Source of the DNA: Arsenicicoccus piscis
GTDB taxonomy: Bacteria; Actinomycetota; Actinomycetes; Actinomycetales; Dermatophilaceae
Direction of reading: 5' to 3'
NCBI RefSeq assembly: GCF_022568835.1
Contig: NZ_JAKZHV010000002.1
Coordinates: 62,001-126,000 of the forward strand
DNA length: 64,000 nt
Shown: in pieces, positions 47,559 through 56,969 of the stretch
How the letters are laid out: each line of letters opens with the position of its first letter
How positions within the stretch are numbered: the first letter of the stretch is position 1
The notes under the pieces: generated by a model
The model's input: only the letters and a program-made list of their open reading frames with translations
What the model was told of the DNA's origin: nothing
The model's database searches: none
Position numbers and translations under genes: made by a program

Positions 47559-48979
47559 GGTCAAGTCCGCTGGGGTGGTGTACGAGGTTGATCCCTCGGT
47601 TGGGTGTGTCGGTCAGGCTGTGAGGGCCTGGGGTTCTAGGTCGGTCACCTCCTCGACGTGGTTGGTGTCGACGGCCTGGGCTCGGGCGAGGACGTCGAGT
47701 CCGAGGTAGCGGCGGCCTTCGGCCCACTCGTCGTGCTGCTCGGCCAGCACGGCACCGACGAGCCGGATGATGCTGGCCCGGTCGGGGAAGATCCCAACAA
47801 CGTCGGTGCGCCTGCGGATCTCGCGGTTGAGCCGCTCGTTGGGGTTGTTCGACCAGATCTGGCGCCAGACCTCCTTCGGGAACGGCGTGAACGCGAGGAT
47901 GTCGGCGCGAGCGATCTCGAGGTGCTCGGCCACGGCGGGGAGCTTCTCGTGAAGGGCGTGGATGACCCTGTCGAACTGGGCGTGTACCGCTTCGGCGTCG
48001 GGCTGGTCGTAGATCGAGTGCAGCAGCGCCTTGACCCATGGCCACGACGACTTCGGTGTCGCGGACATGAGGTTCGCCGCGTAGTGGGTGCGGCAGCGCT
48101 GCCACGCGGCGCCGGGGATGGTGGCCGCGATCGCGTTCACTAGGCCAGCGTGAGCATCGCTGGTGACCAGCTTGACCCCGGACAAGCCGCGGGCAGTCAG
48201 GTCGCGGAAGAAGGCGAGCCAGCCGGCGCCGTCCTCGCTGGTGGTGACCTGCACGCCGAGGATCTCGCGGTGCCCATCGGCGTTGACGCCGGTCGCGACC
48301 AGCGCATGCACGGGCACCACCCGGCCGCCTTCGCGGACCTTGAGCACGAGCGCGTCGGCAGCGACGAATGTGAACGGTCCGCCGTCCTCCAGGCGCCGGG
48401 TGCGGAACTGTTCGACGTGCTCGTCGAGTTCCTTGGCCATCACCGAGACCTGGCTCTTGGACAGTCCGGTGATGCCGAGGGTCTGGACCAGCTTGTCCAT
48501 CCGGCGCGTGCTGACCCCGAGCAGGTAGCAGGTCGCCACCACCGAGGTCAGGGCCCTCTCAGCCCGCTTCCTTCGTTCGAGCAGCCACTCCGGGTACAGG
48601 CTGCCCTGACGCAGCTTCGGGACAGCGACGTCGAGGGTGCCGACCCGGGTGTCGAGGTCACGGTGGCGGTAGCCGTTGCGGGAGTTGACCCGCTCCGGGC
48701 TTCGCTGGTTGAAGCCCGCGCCGCACACCGCGTCGGCCTGCGCGGACAGCAACGCGTTGACGAAAGTGGTGAGCAAGTCCCGCATCAGGTCGGGGCTCGC
48801 CTGGGACAGCTGCTCGTTCAGGAACTGGGCAGGGTCGATACTGGGCACAGCGGTCATCAAGGTGTCCTTCTTCGAGTCGGTTGTGAGAGATCACTCGAAG
48901 GATCCACCTGGTGGCCGCGCCTACGTTGGAGGCACGCGCTCACTCAGGTCCGTCGTACACCACTCTGCTGGACTCCACT
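47559..48979 (-). mobile_element. IS256-family insertion sequence, copy 2 (complete)
   Basis: This 1421-bp element appears identical to copy 1. Its target duplication is CCCGCCTG (47551-47558 and 48980-48987), different from that of copy 1. The two copies therefore inserted separately and do not form a classical composite transposon. Both point the same way. Confidence 0.95.
47613..48857 (-). CDS. IS256-family (mutator-type) transposase
   Basis: The 414-residue protein is the same as that of the first IS256 copy, including the catalytic [10 protein letters not shown] and [11 protein letters not shown] segments. It appears intact and shows no frameshift. Confidence 0.95.
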   Translation of the reverse strand: MTAVPSIDPAQFLNEQLSQASPDLMRDLLTTFVNALLSAQADAVCGAGFNQRSPERVNSRNGYRHRDLDTRVGTLDVAVPKLRQGSLYPEWLLERRKRAERALTSVVATCYLLGVSTRRMDKLVQTLGITGLSKSQVSVMAKELDEHVEQFRTRRLEDGGPFTFVAADALVLKVREGGRVVPVHALVATGVNADGHREILGVQVTTSEDGAGWLAFFRDLTARGLSGVKLVTSDAHAGLVNAIAATIPGAAWQRCRTHYAANLMSATPKSSWPWVKALLHSIYDQPDAEAVHAQFDRVIHALHEKLPAVAEHLEIARADILAFTPFPKEVWRQIWSNNPNERLNREIRRRTDVVGIFPDRASIIRLVGAVLAEQHDEWAEGRRYLGLDVLARAQAVDTNHVEEVTDLEPQALTA

Positions 48980-49000
48980 CCCGCCTGCTCCGGACCGACA

Positions 49001-49030
49001 ATGCCCGGGACCACTCACGGTCCCGGGCAT
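49001..49030. terminator. Strong hairpin downstream of the old-yellow-enzyme gene
   Basis: A perfect 12-bp stem (ATGCCCGGGACC paired with GGTCCCGGGCAT, loop ACTCAC) lies 28 bp past the oxidoreductase stop. It probably ends the leftward transcription unit. Confidence 0.7.
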
Positions 49031-50031
49031 CGCCCTCACTTGCGACGTGCGTAGGGGTCAGCCGAGTGCCGGGTAGTCGGTGTACCCCTGCTCGGTGCCG
49101 CCGTAGAACGTGGTCCGGTCGGGCTCGTTGAACGGCCCGCGCGCCTTCAAGCGCTCGGGGAGGTCGGGATTGGCCAGGAAGAGCGCCCCGTAGGAGATCA
49201 TGTCCGCCGTGCCGTCTTTGACCAGATCGATCGCGTCGGGCCCGGTAGGCACGCCGAAGCCGGTGTCGGGGTTGAGGATGAACACCCCGGCCCAGGCCGC
49301 GCGCAGCTTCGTCGTGAGCTCGCGATCGGCCTGCTCCATCAGGTGCAGGTAGGCAAGATCGAGCCCAGCCAGTTCTTCGACGAGCGGGACGTAGGTCGCG
49401 GCCATGTCGGGGTCGTCGGTGATGTCGTTGAACTTCGCGCCGGGCGAGAGGCGGATGCCGACCTTGTCGGCACCGATCGCTGCGACGGTCGCCTTGGCGA
49501 CCTCGAGGGCGAAGCGGGCGCGGTTCTCGGCTGAGCCGCCCCACTGATCGGTGCGCCGGTTCGCGTTCACCGAGAGGAACTGATGGACGAGGTATCCGTT
49601 CGCGCCGTGGATCTCCACGCCGTCGAAGCCCGCCGCGATCGCGTTGCGCGCCGCGTTCGCGAAGTCGGCGATGGCCTCCTGGATCTCCGCCTCGGTCATC
49701 TCCTTCGGCTCCACGAAGTCGAGCATCCCCTCGTGCGTGAACACCTTCCCCTCGGCCTTCACTGCGGACGGGCCGATCGGCACCAGGCCGTCGGGCAGCA
49801 GCACCGGGTGGCCGATGCGGCCGGTGTGCATGAGCTGGGCGAAGATCACACCGCCCTCCTTGTGGACGGCCTCGGTGACCGGCTTCCACGCCTCGACCTG
49901 CTCGGCCGAGTGCAGGCCCGGCGTGTTGGTGTAGCCCTGCCCGGCGACCGACGGCTGGGGGGCCTGACCCCGGTTCTTGGACACGCTGAATCCAGCACGT
50001 GGTGCTGGGGAAGCGAGATGATCCGAGAATC

Positions 50032-50400
50032 ATGGCTAGGAAGAACTATTCCGAGGAGTTCCGTCGTCAGGCCGTCGACTTGTACGAGTCCACCCCGGGT
50101 GCCACGGTCCGCGGCATCGCCGAGGACCTCGGCATCGTGCGTGGCACGCTGCGGGGTTGGCTCGAGGTCTACGGGACCGGCAAGAAGACCGCTGCTGACG
50201 GGACGTTGACCTCCAGCCCACTGCAGTCCAGGCCGTCGAGGAAGAACTCCTCGGCGCCCGAAGGTGAGACGCCGGAGCAGAAGATCGACCGACTGGAGGC
50301 CGAGAACGCGGCGCTGCGGGCCGAGACCACCAAGCTCACCACCGAGCGGGAGATCCTGCAGCGGGCGGCCAAGTATTTCGCCGGGGAGACGCGCTGGTGA
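50032..50400 (+). CDS. IS3-family transposase OrfA
   Basis: The 122-residue protein has an N-terminal helix-turn-helix (KNYSEEFRRQAVDLYES, GIAEDLGIVRGTLRGWL) and a C-terminal leucine-zipper-like coiled coil (IDRLEAENAALRAETTKL). OrfA binds the element ends. The stop overlaps the orfB GTG (GTGA), so OrfB may be made by coupling or frameshifting. Confidence 0.92.
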   Translation: MARKNYSEEFRRQAVDLYESTPGATVRGIAEDLGIVRGTLRGWLEVYGTGKKTAADGTLTSSPLQSRPSRKNSSAPEGETPEQKIDRLEAENAALRAETTKLTTEREILQRAAKYFAGETRW

Positions 50401-51293
50401 GTCGCTTCCAGTTCGTCGCCGACAACTCCGCCACCTTCGAGGTGAAGCGACTGTGCGAGCTCGTCGAGATCGAGCGCTCCTCCTACTACGCCTGGCTCAA
50501 GGCAGCCCCGGCACGCGAAGAGCGAGCTCGGGCCGATGCCGAGCTCGCGGAGCGGATCAGGGCCGTCCACGCCGAGGACAACACTTGCGGTGCGCCGCGG
50601 GTCACCGCCGAGCTCAACGACAACACCCCTGCCGGTGAGCGGGTCAACCACAAGCGCGTCGCGCGGGTGATGCGGGCCGAGGGCATCCGTGGCTATGTGA
50701 AGAGGCGGCGGGTGCGGACCACGATCCCCGAGCCGTCGGGGCAGAAGTACCCCGACCTGCTCCAGCGCGACTTCACCGCCGAGCGCCCCAACCGGCGCTA
50801 CGTCGGCGACATCACCTACCTCCCGCTCGCGGACGGGACGAATCTGTACCTGGCGACCGTGATCGACTGCTACTCCCGACGGCTCGCCGGCTGGGCGATC
50901 GCCGACCACATGCGCACCGAACTCGTCGAGGAAGCGTTGAACGTCGCGGCCGCGACCCGAGACAGCCTCAAGGGCGCGATCTTCCACAGCGACCACGGGT
51001 CGGTCTACTGCTCCAAGGCCTACGCCCAGCTCTGCAAGAAGTTCGGCGTCACCCAGTCGATGGGCGCCGTCGGCTCGTCGGCCGACAACGCACTCGCGGA
51101 GTCGTTCAACGCCACGATGAAGCGCGAGGTCCTCCAAGACACCGCCTGCTGGCCCGACGAGCTGACCTGCCGCCGGCAGGTCTTCAGATGGCTCGTCCGC
51201 TACAACACCCGCCGCCGTCACAGCTGGTGCGGCTACCTCTCCCCGTCCACCTACGAGGCCCGCCGGGCCGCTACGCTGCCAACCGCCGCGTAA
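50397..51293 (+). CDS. IS3-family transposase OrfB (DDE integrase core)
   Basis: The 298-residue protein has the HTH_21 region and an rve integrase core with the DDE residues in YVGDITY, FHSDHGSVY and ALAESFNATMKRE, followed by the TRRRHSWCGYLSP ending typical of the family. It appears intact. Confidence 0.93.
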   Translation: MSRFQFVADNSATFEVKRLCELVEIERSSYYAWLKAAPAREERARADAELAERIRAVHAEDNTCGAPRVTAELNDNTPAGERVNHKRVARVMRAEGIRGYVKRRRVRTTIPEPSGQKYPDLLQRDFTAERPNRRYVGDITYLPLADGTNLYLATVIDCYSRRLAGWAIADHMRTELVEEALNVAAATRDSLKGAIFHSDHGSVYCSKAYAQLCKKFGVTQSMGAVGSSADNALAESFNATMKREVLQDTACWPDELTCRRQVFRWLVRYNTRRRHSWCGYLSPSTYEARRAATLPTAA

Positions 51294-51721
51294 TCACACC
51301 CCGTGTCCAAGATCCGGGGGTAAGGCCCTGGGTGCCCTCGGTGATGACCAGGCCCGCGGAGGCGCGCTGCGCGTAGTAGACCGCCGTGAGGTCGGTCGGG
51401 ATGCGCTCCGGCTCCTTGGCGCGGCTGCGGGTCATCGGAGCCATCGCGACCCGGTTCTTCAAGGTCTGGCCACCGAGCTCGATCGGGTCGAACACTGTCG
51501 TCATGTTGGTGCTTCCTTCATTTCTTCTTTGGTGCCCCGGCGATGTGATGCAGTTGAGTCCCCGATAGTGGTGTAGCGCGGTCGCCGTGATCGTCGCCGG
51601 CGTGTACGCCGGACGTAGACGCGGCCACCGCGTGATCCTTCGAGTTCACCTCCTACAGCTCACTCGAACGGAGTCATCACGATGACCGCACCACACATTG
51701 TCGACAGTGATGATGGAGTTC

Positions 51722-51885
51722 GGTACCCCGGGCGGGGGTCTGACTCAATTGTCGACAGGCGTCAGTGGCTGCCTTTGCATGGGATTTGTCGGCCTCACGG
51801 CCCGGGGTACCTCGCATGTGACCGGACCTGTGGTGTGACCTTATAGGAGCTTGAGCAGTAGCCCCATCACTGTCTTGTCCATCTC
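51722..51885 (+). ncRNA. Predicted IS110 bridge RNA
   Basis: The leader contains a perfect 12-bp stem (GGTACCCCGGGC at 51722-51733 with GCCCGGGGTACC at 51800-51811). Inside it, ATTGTCGACA (51748-51757) repeats the target sequence left of the insertion (51697-51706), and GGGAT (51781-51785) pairs with ATCCC right of it. A second part has TATAGGAGC (51842-51850), identical to the element's right end (53038-53046), and CATCACTG (51865-51872), complementary to its left junction CAGTGATG. This is the target-loop then donor-loop order of known bridge RNAs. The ends of the RNA are estimates. Confidence 0.75.
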
Positions 51886-51941
51886 GTGGTCCCGGTCTCG
51901 TGCTGTCCCGTGCAAATGGATCTGAAAGGCGGCACTGCATC

Positions 51942-53033
51942 ATGATGACGGAGCACTCTCCGGCCCTGGAGGTCTTTGGCGGCGTTGACACCCACTCGCT
52001 CACCCACCACGCCGCGGTGGTCGACCCGCTCGGCCGCGAACTGGACGACCGCGAGTTTCCCGCCACATCGGCCGGTTACGAGGCCCTGAAGGACTGGCTG
52101 GTCGGTTTCGGGCAGCTCGTGAAGGTGGGCATCGAAGGGACCGGTTCCTACGGTGCGGGACTGATGCGGGTACTCACCGGGGCCGGGATCGTCGTGGTCG
52201 AGGTCGACCGCCCTGACCGTACGGCGCGCCGCTCGCTGGGTAAGTCCGACCCGCTCGATGCCTATGCAGCGGCCCGGGCAGCAGCATCCGGACGCGCCTC
52301 CGGCACGCCGAAGTCGCGCGATGGCATCGTGGAGTCGATCCGGTGCTTACGCCTGGCGCACCGCTCGGCAGTGAAGGCGCGGACCCAGTGCATCAATCAG
52401 ATCCGAGCGTTGCTGCTCAACGGGCCAGCTGATCTTCGCGAGCACCTCGCGCCGCTGCCCACGGCGCAGATGGTCAAGTCCATCGCCCGTCTGCGGCCCG
52501 CCGCTGACCTGACCGATCCTCAGGTGGCCTGCAAGCTGGCGTTGCGGTCCTTAGCTCGCCGCTACGCCAGCCTGGACGAGGAGATCAGACAGCTGCACCG
52601 CGGGCTGAGCGAACTCACTCAGGAGGCGGCCCCGCAACTGCTCGACCGTCCCGGTGTCGGCGTTCAGGTCGCGGCTCAATTGTTGGTCACCGCCGGCGAT
52701 AACCCCGGCCGTCTGGGCTCTGAGGCCTCCTTCGCTCATCTGACCGGAGTTGCCCCGGTCCCGGCCTCCTCCGGGAAGCGTCAGCACCGGCACCGACTCA
52801 ACCGCGGCGGTGACCGCGCCGCGAACAACGCGCTCTACACCATTGCGCTGGTCCGGATGCGCTACCACCCGCCGACCCGGGCCTACGTGGAGCGGCGCAC
52901 CGCCGAAGGTCTGTCGAAGAAGGACATCATGCGTTGTCTCAAACGCGCGATCGCCCGGGAGGTCTATCGTCTACTCACCAAGCCAACCGATCTGCCGGCA
53001 CGTCCCCTCACGGCACTACCAGCAGCAGCTTGA
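51942..53033 (+). CDS. IS110-family DEDD recombinase
   Basis: The 363-residue protein has the N-terminal DEDD/RuvC-like domain (FGGVDTHSLTHHAAVVD, VGIEGTGSYGAGL, SDPLDAYAAARAA) and the C-terminal Transposase_20 domain (RPGVGVQVAAQLLVTAGD, LTGVAPVPASSGKRQHRHRLNRGG) with the conserved Ser. It appears intact, so the element may be active. The stop lies only 14 bp from the right end. Confidence 0.94.
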   Translation: MMTEHSPALEVFGGVDTHSLTHHAAVVDPLGRELDDREFPATSAGYEALKDWLVGFGQLVKVGIEGTGSYGAGLMRVLTGAGIVVVEVDRPDRTARRSLGKSDPLDAYAAARAAASGRASGTPKSRDGIVESIRCLRLAHRSAVKARTQCINQIRALLLNGPADLREHLAPLPTAQMVKSIARLRPAADLTDPQVACKLALRSLARRYASLDEEIRQLHRGLSELTQEAAPQLLDRPGVGVQVAAQLLVTAGDNPGRLGSEASFAHLTGVAPVPASSGKRQHRHRLNRGGDRAANNALYTIALVRMRYHPPTRAYVERRTAEGLSKKDIMRCLKRAIAREVYRLLTKPTDLPARPLTALPAAA

Positions 53034-54406
53034 CATCTATAGGAGCATCCCTGCACGCCTGCTCGGCGAAGCTCTCGCCGAAGCGTCGCCGGATCTGATG
53101 CGCCAGTTGTTGCAGACGATGATCAATGCCCTGCTGTCCGCGGATGCCGATGCTGTCGTGGGCGCTGAGTACGGCCGCCCCAGCCCGGGCCGGACCGCGC
53201 AGCGCAACGGCTACCGCCACCGCGACCTGGACACCCGCGTCGGGACCCTCGAGGTGGCGATCCCCAAGCTGCGCAAGGGCACCTACTTCCCCGAGTGGCT
53301 CCTCGAGCGCCGCAAGCGTGCCGAGACCGCTCTCATCACCGTCGTGGCCGACTGCTACCTCGCCGGCGTGTCCACGCGGCGGATGGACAAGCTGGTCAAG
53401 ACCCTCGGCATCGACTCACTGTCCAAGTCGCAGGTCTCAAGGATGGCCGCTGAGCTCGACGAGCACGTCGAGCAGTTCCGCCACCGGCCGTTGGACGCAG
53501 CTGGGCCGTTCACGTTCGTCGCCGCGGACGCGTTGACCATGAAGCTCCGCGAAGGCGGGCGGGTGATCAACGCCGTCGTGCTGCTGGCCACCGGCGTGAA
53601 CGGCGACGGGCACCGCGAGGTCCTCGGTATGCGAGTGGCCACCGCTGAGACCGGCCCAGTCTGGAACGAGTTCTTCGCCGACCTGGTTGCCCGCGGCCTG
53701 ACCGGGGTCCGTCTGGTCACCAGCGATGCGCACGCCGGCCTGGTCGAGGCGATCGCAGCCAACCTACCCGGAGCCTCGTGGCAGCGCTGCCGCACCCACT
53801 ACGCCGCCAACCTCATGTCGGTGACCCCGAAGTCGATGTGGCCCGCGGTCAAGGCGATGCTGCACAGCGTGTACGACCAGCCCGACCGACCCGCGGTCCA
53901 CGCCCAGTTCGACCGACTCCTGGACTACGTCGCCGACAAGCTGCCCGAGGTCCACGACCACCTCGACGGCGCCCGCGCCGACATCTTGGCCTTCACCGGC
54001 TTCCCCAAAGACGTGTGGACCCAGATCTGGTCCAACAACCCCGCCGAACGCCTCAACCGCGAGATCCGGCGCCGCACCGACGCCGTCGGGATCTTCCCGA
54101 CCCGCCCAGCGATCGTGCGGCTCGTCGGAGCCGTCCTGGCCGAGCAGACCGACGAATGGGCCGAAGGCCGCCGCTACCTCGGACTTGAGGCACTCGCCCG
54201 CTGCCGCGTCAACATCGTTCCCACCACCCAACCCGAGATCGGAGCCGATGACCTACCAGCCTTGACCGCCTGACCAATCCAGAGGGAGAACGCAGCGCTA
54301 CACCACTACCCGGGACTTGACCATGTGATGCCGGCGCGATTCTTGTCTGGACAGGTAGAACGGGCCGCGGTCACTGGGTCGCCTCGGCGACCGCTCCCGG
54401 AGCCGC

Positions 54407-55057
54407 TCAGGACGGTGTCGCGGCGCTGATCAGCTGGCGGTCCCAGATGTTGGTGAGGGCGGCCTCGAGGATCACCCAGGCGGCGTCCTCGTAGGACACG
54501 GCCATGCCGGCGACCCGGTTGACGCGGATCGTGGAGGCGACGTCGGGGCTGCGGTGGCCGGCCGGGGTCATGCGTCCCGGGCAGAAGATCACGTAGTTCA
54601 CGCCGGCGTCGCGGATGGCGTCGATGCAGGCCTGGTGGGCCTTGTAGATCGCCTCGGCGTTGAAGCCGGCGTTGGCGTAGGCCTTGTAGGCGGGCGTGAT
54701 GCCGTCGTCGGCGAGGAGGTTCGTGCCGCCAGCGGGCCAGAGGAGCTTCCGGACCCCGTTCCTCTTGACGGCCTCGGCCATCTCGCGGGCCATCTTCTTG
54801 TGCGCGCCGTTGCCGGAGAGGACCACGTCGATGCCCTGCATGGCCTCGTCGAGAGCGGCCGGGTCGGTGGCGTCGCCGACGGTGATCCTCGTCAGCCTGA
54901 CGAGGGTGTCGGCGTCGAGGCGGTCTTCGAGCTTGGTGCGGTCGCGGACCATGACGGAGACCTGCGCGCCTCGCTCGAGGGCCTCGTGGACCATGTGCTC
55001 GCCCAGGCCCCCTACCCCGACGACCAGGATCCTCTCGCCGTTGCTCTGCGTGTTCAT
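54407..55057 (-). CDS. NAD(P)-binding atypical short-chain reductase
   Basis: The 216-residue protein starts with the Rossmann loop VVGVGGLGEHMVHEALERGA and has VVLSGNGAHKKMAREMAEAV and KLLWPAGGT, typical of NAD(P)H-binding NmrA/SDR-a proteins. The classical YxxxK catalytic pair is not evident, so it may sense cofactor redox state or act on an unknown substrate. It is downstream of two NmrA-like genes on the same strand. The IS256-type element lies beyond its stop. Confidence 0.75.
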   Translation of the reverse strand: MNTQSNGERILVVGVGGLGEHMVHEALERGAQVSVMVRDRTKLEDRLDADTLVRLTRITVGDATDPAALDEAMQGIDVVLSGNGAHKKMAREMAEAVKRNGVRKLLWPAGGTNLLADDGITPAYKAYANAGFNAEAIYKAHQACIDAIRDAGVNYVIFCPGRMTPAGHRSPDVASTIRVNRVAGMAVSYEDAAWVILEAALTNIWDRQLISAATPS

Positions 55058-55098
55058 GCGTGCTCCTTCGATTGATCGGTCATGGTCCGCGGCCGGGC

Positions 55099-56007
55099 TC
55101 AGAGGCCCTCGGCGCGGACGTAGTCGCGGATGGTGGTCGGGGTGATGTGCGGGTAGCGGTCGTTCTGCGTCGGCTCGAGCTGGCCCTGGCCGCGCAGCTG
55201 GGCGCGGTAGTACATCAGCGGGAGGTAGGAGCGCAGGTCGGCATCGGGCACGGAGGTGAGCTCGGCGATGCGGGCGTCGAGGTCTTCCAGGGACCCCAGC
55301 CGCTCGACAGTCAGCGTGCTGCCGCTGGCCTCCTCGTAGGCGGCGACGACGCCCGGGAAGTCGAGGGTGTCGCCGGCGGCCTTGAACGTCGACCCGATCG
55401 GCTCGTCGTCCACGGCGACCGCGGCGGTGTAGCGGGCGGTGTCGGCGTAGGTGGTCCAATCCGTCGGGTACTGCCCCTCACCCCACACGTAGGCGGTCTT
55501 CGCCTCGGGGTCGATGACGCGGATGAACCCGAACAGCACGCCGCGGTCGAGGAACCCGCCGATGAGGACATGGACGACTTCGACGTCGCCGCGCTGCTCG
55601 TCGGCGATGCGGGCGAAGGCGCGGCGCATGTCCGCGGTGACGATCCCGCCCTCGGGCACGGTGAACATGTCCAGGGAGAAGTCGGACGGCACGAACCGGC
55701 GCACGCCCGCGGCCTTCGCCGCGGCCAGCAGCCGGGTCTGGCCCCCGATGATCTCGTCCGGGCCGCCCTGGATCGCCGAGACCACGGTGTAGGCGTCCTT
55801 CGTCAGTGCGGCAAGCGCCGCCTCGTCGGAGAGGTCGCCCTCGACGACCTCCGCGCCCCGGGCCTCCAAGTCTGCGGCCTTGGCCCGGCTGGCCGGGCGC
55901 ACCAGAATCCGCAGCTGCACATCCGGGTTGCTGAGGAGTTCACCGGCGATCAGGCCGCCGAGGTGCCCGGTCGCTCCGGCCAGGGCGATGGTCTTCTTCG
56001 TGCTCAT
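55099..56007 (-). CDS. NmrA / isoflavone-reductase-like protein
   Basis: The 302-residue protein has the dinucleotide motif LAGATGHLGGLIAGELL, a typical ARGAEVVEGDLSDEAAL segment and FVPSDFSLDMF. These fit the NmrA/isoflavone-reductase branch of atypical SDRs that use NADPH or sense the NADP/NADPH ratio. It is in the leftward unit, 80 bp downstream of the next NmrA-like gene. The substrate is unknown. Confidence 0.8.
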   Translation of the reverse strand: MSTKKTIALAGATGHLGGLIAGELLSNPDVQLRILVRPASRAKAADLEARGAEVVEGDLSDEAALAALTKDAYTVVSAIQGGPDEIIGGQTRLLAAAKAAGVRRFVPSDFSLDMFTVPEGGIVTADMRRAFARIADEQRGDVEVVHVLIGGFLDRGVLFGFIRVIDPEAKTAYVWGEGQYPTDWTTYADTARYTAAVAVDDEPIGSTFKAAGDTLDFPGVVAAYEEASGSTLTVERLGSLEDLDARIAELTSVPDADLRSYLPLMYYRAQLRGQGQLEPTQNDRYPHITPTTIRDYVRAEGL

Positions 56008-56087
56008 GTCGTGATGGTCCTTCCGTGCGGATGTCGAGGAGAGAGACGGAGGGCCCAGCCGATCTGCGGCTGGCCCCCCGATGGGGA

Positions 56088-56969
56088 TCAGTTGCCGGCG
56101 GTCCAGCCGATGTGGGCGATCCAGGCCTTGAGGTCGAGGACCTCGGGGTCGAGCTTGCGAGTGGCGGCGAAGTCGGCCTGGTAGGCGGGGAGCTTCGTGA
56201 ACCACTCGAACATGGTCGCGGCGTCGCCCATCCCGGCCAGCGCCTCCAGGGGCAGCGCCTCGTAGCGGGCGGGCAGGCCCGCGGCCTCGCCGAAGGCGGC
56301 GGCGATCTGCGGCCCGGTGAGCTCGTCGCCGGCGATTTCGACGCCCTTGCCCTCTACTGCGGTGCCTCCGAGGAGGATGCTGGCGGCGACGCGGCCGATG
56401 TCGCGCACGGCGACCATCTGCAGCGGGATGTCCTCCGGGAGGGGCTGGCGGACCACGACGGTGCCGTCCTCGACGCTGACGCCCATGCCGAGGAGGTTCT
56501 CCATGAAGAACACGGGGCGGACGAAGGTCGCGTGGATGCCGAGGGACTCGATGTGCTCCTCGACGCGGCGCTTGGACTCGAAGTGGTCGATGCCCGAGTG
56601 GCGCTCGGCCCCGCCGACGGAGCTGAACACCAGGTGCGGCAGGCCCGTGCGCTTGGCGGCGTCGGCGACGGCCTTGCCGGTGGAGATCTCGAAGTCGGTG
56701 CCGCCGGGCCCGCCCATGGTGGTCATGGCGAACGCGGCGTCCGCGCCGGTGAGCACCGTGTCGATGCTCTCGGGCGTGGTCAGGTCGCCCTGGATGAGTT
56801 CGACGCCGCGGGCGGCGAGGGCCTTGCCCTTGTCCCCCTCGGGGTCGCGGACCAGGGCGCGGACGGTGACGCCGCCGCGCTCGAGGAGGGCGTCGACGAC
56901 GGAGCCTCCCTGCTGGCCGGTGGCTCCGATGACGGCGATCGTGGTCGGGGTGCTGGGGGTCGTGGTCAT
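56088..56969 (-). CDS. NmrA-family NAD(P)-binding protein
   Basis: The 293-residue protein has VIGATGQQGGSVVDALLERG (NmrA Rossmann motif), RGVELIQGDLTTPESID, and HLVFSSVGGAERHSGIDHFESK, where the Lys of the SDR pair may lie. It resembles HSCARG/NmrA-like redox sensors. Its ATG overlaps the stop of the NTF2-like gene, so the two are translationally coupled. Confidence 0.82.
   Translation of the reverse strand: MTTTPSTPTTIAVIGATGQQGGSVVDALLERGGVTVRALVRDPEGDKGKALAARGVELIQGDLTTPESIDTVLTGADAAFAMTTMGGPGGTDFEISTGKAVADAAKRTGLPHLVFSSVGGAERHSGIDHFESKRRVEEHIESLGIHATFVRPVFFMENLLGMGVSVEDGTVVVRQPLPEDIPLQMVAVRDIGRVAASILLGGTAVEGKGVEIAGDELTGPQIAAAFGEAAGLPARYEALPLEALAGMGDAATMFEWFTKLPAYQADFAATRKLDPEVLDLKAWIAHIGWTAGN

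Larger units (their letters stand above)
49960..51327 (+). mobile_element. IS3-family insertion sequence
   Basis: About 1368 bp with ~24-bp terminal inverted repeats (left GGCCTGACCCC-GGTTCTTGG, right complement GGCCTTACCCCCGGATCTTGG). The flanking target sequence CTGGG is present at 49955-49959 and 51328-51332. A CCAGCAC/GTGCTGG hairpin lies just before orfA. It interrupts the old-yellow-enzyme gene. Confidence 0.92.
49058..51504 (-). pseudogene. Old yellow enzyme (NemA-like ene-reductase) split by an IS3 element
   Basis: The 5' part (51328-51504) encodes MTTVFDPIELGGQTLKNRVA to GLVITEGTQ. The 3' part (49058-49954) resumes at PSVAGQGYTNTPGLHS and runs to the stop. Joined across the element they give a 357-residue flavoprotein with LMHTGRIGHP, GFDGVEIHGANGYL and RFALEV, typical of FMN ene-reductases that reduce electrophilic alkenes or nitro-esters. 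The insertion removes function unless excised. It belonged to the leftward operon starting at 57759. Confidence 0.93.
51705..53047 (+). mobile_element. IS110-family insertion sequence nested in the IS256-type element
   Basis: About 1341 bp, with no terminal inverted repeats and no target duplication, as usual for IS110. A CA dinucleotide occurs at both junctions (51705-51706 and 53046-53047), consistent with a shared core. Most of the noncoding DNA lies upstream of the recombinase gene. Confidence 0.88.
51682..54273 (+). pseudogene. IS256-type transposase gene split by IS110
   Basis: The ATG at 51682 encodes MTAPHIVD and then meets IS110 at 51705-51706. The gene resumes at 53048 as (I)PARLLGEALAEASPDLMRQLL and is open to 54273, with catalytic [10 protein letters not shown] and NNPAERLNREI. 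Rejoined at the CA core it gives an unbroken ~416-residue transposase, clearly a different lineage from the two identical copies. Confidence 0.9.
51551..54322 (+). mobile_element. Diverged IS256-family element interrupted by IS110
   Basis: Terminal repeats (left AGTTGAGTCC, right complement GGTCAAGTCC, both leading to TAGTGGTGTAGCGC) enclose 2772 bp. The 8-bp target duplication is ATGTGATG (51543-51550 and 54323-54330). Without the nested IS110 it would be about 1430 bp. It lies between the old-yellow-enzyme gene and the reductase gene at 54407, cutting that operon. Confidence 0.92.

Noticed and set aside
21903..48979. The two IS256 copies as ends of a composite transposon carrying all metal genes
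   Set aside because: Each copy has its own distinct 8-bp duplication, so each inserted alone. The outer flanks do not share a duplication.
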